The notes beneath the pieces were generated by a model, which was not told where the DNA came from, did not search any database, and saw only the letters and a program-made list of their open reading frames with translations. Shown here in pieces: positions 63,401 to 64,000 of a stretch of 64,000 nt of DNA; position 1 is the stretch's first letter, and each line of letters starts with the position of its first letter. The position numbers were made by a program, and so were the translations under genes. The DNA lies in contig CM050652.1 in the NCBI GenBank assembly GCA_027574665.1, positions 38,627,631 to 38,691,630 on the forward strand. Direction: 5' to 3'. Source of the DNA: Rhynochetos jubatus (Eukaryota > Chordata > Aves > Eurypygiformes > Rhynochetidae).

Positions 63401-64000
63401 GGGATTTTAATCACAGGCCCTAGGTGGTAATTACAGAGAATCTTGAAGGCCGGGTAAGATTTGTGGCGACATTTATAGTAAAATCCTGGAGAAAACAAAG
63501 GAGCTAACCTTTCTTGGCTAGACAGAAATGCACCCAGTCTTTCATTGCCAACACCACCTCAACCCTGGGTACCGTGGAACTGGTTCCAAACATCCAGCGG
63601 GACATGGGACACCTACAGGACAGGCCATGAACGTGTAACATTCACAGACCCACGAACATGAGCTCTGCTGTGCTCCTCAGGAAACCTGGAGGATGTGGAA
63701 GTCTTCACCCCGCCCTTTTCACTTAGCTCCTCCAAAGAGGGTGTGAATTTCTAATGTTTGGTGGGATACTGTCACTTTGGGAAGATAGCTACTCCTTTGA
63801 GTAGCGGTTCATGGGCACTGAGGGCAGCACCAGCACAAGTGCACAAGGAGTGTTCCTGAAGGATTGTGAGAGCGAGCCAGTTCTACACCTGCCCCTCACA
63901 GAGCTGAAGCAGGGTCGGAACCTCCTGCCATACAAAGATCAACAAGCATCCTTAGTCTTCTCAGTCTAAACCATGCATTTTTTACTTCTGCCAATCACCT
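60437..64000. other. Intergenic DNA, distal 3' flank
   Basis: No gene is supported. An A15 run occupies 61780-61794. Open frames here, including 62973-63392 (139 codons, plus), have no recognisable domain. If the mammalian gene order holds, the 3' end of ZFC3H1 on the minus strand should lie at or beyond this edge, but I could not recognise it. Confidence 0.65.

Noticed and set aside
1..64000. CRISPR arrays, operons, tRNA or rRNA genes, endogenous retroviral genes
   Set aside because: I found no regularly spaced direct repeats, clover-leaf candidates or retroviral gene motifs; gene structure and repeats are those of a bird chromosome.

Overview
The window is vertebrate genomic DNA, almost certainly from a bird. 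It has long introns, GT-AG splice sites and three 3'-end fragments of CR1 LINEs of the avian type, all on the minus strand. There is no bacterial, viral or CRISPR architecture. The species cannot be fixed from the sequence.

The one gene I can recognise is LGR5, the leucine-rich-repeat G-protein-coupled receptor that binds R-spondins and marks Wnt-responsive stem cells. It lies on the plus strand and enters the window already under way. Sixteen coding exons, equivalent to human exons 3-18, run from 10743 to the stop codon at 48104-48106. They join without a frameshift or internal stop into 813 codons. That leaves about 94 N-terminal residues (signal peptide, N-terminal cap, first repeat), which fits exons 1 and 2 lying upstream of base 1.

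Layout: 1-10742 is the tail of intron 2 and includes a TAATTA-rich block near 3.6 kb. 10743-39256 carries thirteen LRR exons, mostly 72, 69 or 66 bp and all with phase-2 junctions. 39257-47015 holds exons 16 and 17, which encode the C-terminal cap and acidic hinge, in larger introns. 47016-48106 is one exon encoding the whole seven-helix domain and the cytoplasmic tail. 48107 to about 50955 is the probable 3' UTR, ending at an AATAAA and carrying three TGTAAATA (Pumilio-type) motifs. About 50956-64000 looks intergenic, with two related CR1 copies and no gene I can support.

I found no undescribed gene system. The points most worth checking are candidate regulatory sequences: the homeodomain-motif block in intron 2, a perfect TCF/LEF site in intron 4, a 17-base G run near exon 6, CpG-dense patches in intron 11 and just 3' of the gene, and the Pumilio-site cluster in the 3' UTR.
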